Part shown: positions 22,557 through 23,864 of the stretch, one piece after another
Position numbering within the stretch: the stretch's first letter is position 1
How the letters are laid out: each line of letters begins with the position of its first letter
Source: an uncultured Collinsella sp.
GTDB lineage: Bacteria > Actinomycetota > Coriobacteriia > Coriobacteriales > Coriobacteriaceae
Length of the DNA: 23,864 bases
NCBI GenBank assembly: GCA_905207425.1
Contig: CAJLLB010000018.1
Span: 1-23,864 of the forward strand
Reading direction: 5' to 3'
Notes under the pieces: generated by a model
Seen by the model: only the letters and a program-made list of their open reading frames with translations
The model's database searches: none
Told to the model about the DNA's origin: nothing
Program-made: the position numbers and the translations under genes

Positions 22557-23435
22557 GTGTACGATCGACGACTTGAGGCCATATCGGCCGCCGCGGAGCT
22601 GGGAAGCTTCTCGCGTGCGGCGGCAAAATTGCGCGTGTCGACCCCGGCGCTCGTCAAGCAGGTGTCGGGCTTCGAGGCCGAGTTTGGTATCACGTTGTTC
22701 GAGCGCTCGCATTCGGGTGTTAAGGTGACGCCGGCGGGCGCTCTGCTGGTGGACGACGCGCGCTCGATCATGCGGCAGTCCGAGGACGCGCTGCGCCGCG
22801 CCAGACGCGCGGCGGGCGATGGCGGTGCCGTGCGTCTGGGCGTGTCGATGATGTGCCCGGGGCGCCAAACGCTGTCGATGTGGTCGGACATTCACGATCT
22901 GGAACCGTCGCTGCGATTTGAGATCGTGCCGGTAAGCGACCTCTATGACGAGCGCGAATCCGTCATGCGCAGCCTTGGTCGCGAGGTGGATGTAGTGCAG
23001 TCGAGTTTTTCGACCCCACGCTGGGGTGATGCCTGCCAAAAGCTCCGCATCGTTAACGTGCCGTTTTATATCGACCTGCCGCGTACGAGCCCGCTGGCGC
23101 GCAAGACGCGCATCACGGTTGCCGACTTAGAGGGCATGCGCCTGCGCGTGCTCCGCCACGGCAACGACGCTATGGACAGCCTGCGTATCGATCTGTTGGC
23201 AGACGGCGGCGTGGACGTGATCGATGTGGACAGCTTCGACTTTGCGCTCTTTAACGAGGCGGAGGAAAAGGGCGACGCGGTGCTCACCTGCGGAGCGTGG
23301 TCGGGGGTGCACCCAGCCTTTGTGGGCGTGCCGTTCCTGTGCGGCCGTGAGGTGCCGGTCTTTCTGCACTACCCGCTCGAGCCCACCCTCCAAGTCCAAA
23401 AATTCGTCAACGCCATGGCCCAGCTTCTCACCTAG
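22557..23435 (+). CDS. LysR-family transcriptional regulator
   Basis: 292 aa. The N-terminal winged helix matches LysR regulators: LEAISAAAELGSFSRAAAKL, then STPALVKQVSGFEAEFGITLFERSHSGVKVTPAG (about residues 5-70). A linker helix follows, then a substrate-binding domain that starts GAVRLGVSMM. I chose GTG 22557 because GGGAG (22546-22550) lies 6 nt upstream and the protein then begins YDRRLEAI like its relatives; an upstream TTG at 22527 adds ten residues without a ribosome site. It is divergent from the SDR-MFS-Gfo/Idh operon and probably controls it in response to a pathway compound. The effector is unknown. Confidence 0.94.
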   Translation: MYDRRLEAISAAAELGSFSRAAAKLRVSTPALVKQVSGFEAEFGITLFERSHSGVKVTPAGALLVDDARSIMRQSEDALRRARRAAGDGGAVRLGVSMMCPGRQTLSMWSDIHDLEPSLRFEIVPVSDLYDERESVMRSLGREVDVVQSSFSTPRWGDACQKLRIVNVPFYIDLPRTSPLARKTRITVADLEGMRLRVLRHGNDAMDSLRIDLLADGGVDVIDVDSFDFALFNEAEEKGDAVLTCGAWSGVHPAFVGVPFLCGREVPVFLHYPLEPTLQVQKFVNAMAQLLT

Positions 23436-23440
23436 CTCAC

Positions 23441-23548
23441 CTGGGACGGGGCTCTTTTAGCTACTTCGAAGATGATTTTTCTGGGACGGGGATTTAATAA
23501 TCATTGTGTACCGAATGATTATTAAATTCCCGTCCCAGAAAAATCATC
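23441..23548. repeat. GGGACGGG inverted repeat with 35-bp arms
   Basis: Arms 23471-23505 and 23514-23548 (GATGATTTTTCTGGGACGGG start) are complementary over 35 bp with one mismatch around an 8-nt loop. An extra CTGGGACGGGG precedes at 23441-23451 as a direct repeat of the arm core. One arm recurs at 18871-18894. Confidence 0.8.
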
Positions 23549-23558
23549 CTTACAAAAC

Positions 23559-23586
23559 GAGGCCCTGGCCAAATGGCCAGGGCCTC
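23559..23586. terminator. Bidirectional terminator between LysR and the ABC gene
   Basis: A perfect 12-bp stem GAGGCCCTGGCC/GGCCAGGGCCTC has loop AAAT. On the minus strand it is followed by GTTTTG, serving the ABC gene at 23750. On the plus strand ACCAACTTTT follows and could serve the LysR gene, less strongly. Confidence 0.8.
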
Positions 23587-23628
23587 ACCAACTTTTATTC
23601 TGTTTTAATGACGGGTTGATTGCGCGCA

Positions 23629-23734
23629 GGAGGTCTCCCAGGCGGGCCGGGGTGTAACTTCCGCGCGCAGTTTCGCAGCGAAGCGAGAATGTTTGAGCAC
23701 GGAGGTTACACCCCGGCCCGCCTGGGAGACCTCC
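23629..23734 (-). repeat. Long palindrome with perfect 30-bp arms after the ABC gene (family A, copy 2)
   Basis: Arms 23629-23658 and 23705-23734 (GGAGGTCTCCCAGGCGGG start) are exact reverse complements; after one mismatch four more pairs (TCCG/CGGA) extend the stem inward. In minus-strand orientation the 46-nt interior begins with TGCTCAAACATTC and ends GCGCGCGGAA, matching the 3220-3349 element, whose arms are unrelated. It begins 15 nt after the ABC stop and precedes a terminator, the same order as at the other locus. Confidence 0.85.
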
Positions 23735-23749
23735 GTGGAACAAACCTAC

Positions 23750-23864
23750 CTACTCCAGCTCAAACGCTCCGGTATAGAGCTGATAATATTTGCCGTGTTC
23801 CGCGATCAGCTGCTCATGGTTACCGCGCTCGATGATATGACCGAGCTGCAGCACCATAATAACG
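23750..23864 (-). CDS. ABC exporter, 3' end only (ATP-binding domain C-terminus)
   Basis: The minus-strand frame runs in from the window edge and stops at TAG (23750-23752), giving 38 residues: VIMVLQLGHIIERGNHEQLI followed by a short helix ending GAFELE. This is the final beta strand and the ERGxHxxL helix of an ABC exporter ATP-binding domain. All motifs needed for subclass lie beyond the window. It is not related by direct overlap to the exporter pair at the left end. Confidence 0.85.
   Translation of the reverse strand, partial: VIMVLQLGHIIERGNHEQLIAEHGKYYQLYTGAFELE

Larger units (their letters stand above)
23436..23749. other. 314-bp gene-free stretch with three consecutive palindromes
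   Basis: Between the convergent LysR and ABC genes lie a GGGACGGG inverted repeat (23441-23548), a bidirectional terminator (23559-23586) and the 30-bp-arm palindrome (23629-23734). Short frames here have no ribosome site and only trace the repeats. Confidence 0.8.

Overview
The window is high-GC DNA with the codon bias, dense gene packing and gene content of an actinobacterial gut commensal. Collinsella or a close Coriobacteriia relative is my best inference from the protein sequences; no rRNA or tRNA gene is present to confirm it. I see no CRISPR array, prophage, transposase or restriction system.

Layout. (1) 1-2067: the 3' end of one ABC exporter half-transporter and a complete partner gene, followed by a flavodoxin-like gene (2189-2746) with a good terminator. 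(2) 2747-3369: a non-coding stretch with a tandem array of three 62-bp hairpin units and a 30-bp perfect inverted repeat. (3) 3370-6763: an LTA-synthase-type membrane phosphoglycerol transferase, divergent from a nitroreductase. (4) 6931-11651: a potassium-homeostasis block made of a Kup transporter, a 64-aa membrane protein, a KdpD-type sensor kinase lacking the N-terminal KdpD and USP domains, and a KdpE-type regulator that is frameshifted in this sequence. (5) 11746-15171: an RlmKL-type rRNA methyltransferase whose first methyltransferase half looks degenerate, divergent from a HAD phosphatase. (6) 15365-16069: a transaldolase/FSA-family enzyme. (7) 16451-18598: Tex. (8) 19010-22323: a minus-strand SDR / MFS / Gfo-Idh-MocA set with a divergent LysR regulator (22557-23435), a probable catabolic operon of unknown substrate. 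(9) 23750-23864: the 3' end of another ABC exporter on the minus strand.

The most unusual signal is non-coding. Nearly every intergenic gap holds a long palindrome, and several fall into families. One family has perfect 17-30 bp arms that differ between copies while the interior keeps short conserved blocks; its copies lie 15-31 nt after stop codons and in the same orientation relative to the upstream gene (3220-3349, 23629-23734, and more weakly 16100-16171). A second family shares a CAAAGGG...CCCTTTG core with copy-specific flanking arms (6769-6818, 9254-9307, 20080-20112). Others are a GGGACGGG family (23441-23548, with a half copy at 18871-18894), a 150-bp element at 18682-18839, nested hairpins at 11677-11741 and 16244-16423, and the tandem hairpins at 2929-3135. 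Gene functions are ordinary for the lineage apart from the frameshifted regulator, the degenerate RlmL half and the undescribed small membrane protein beside kup.
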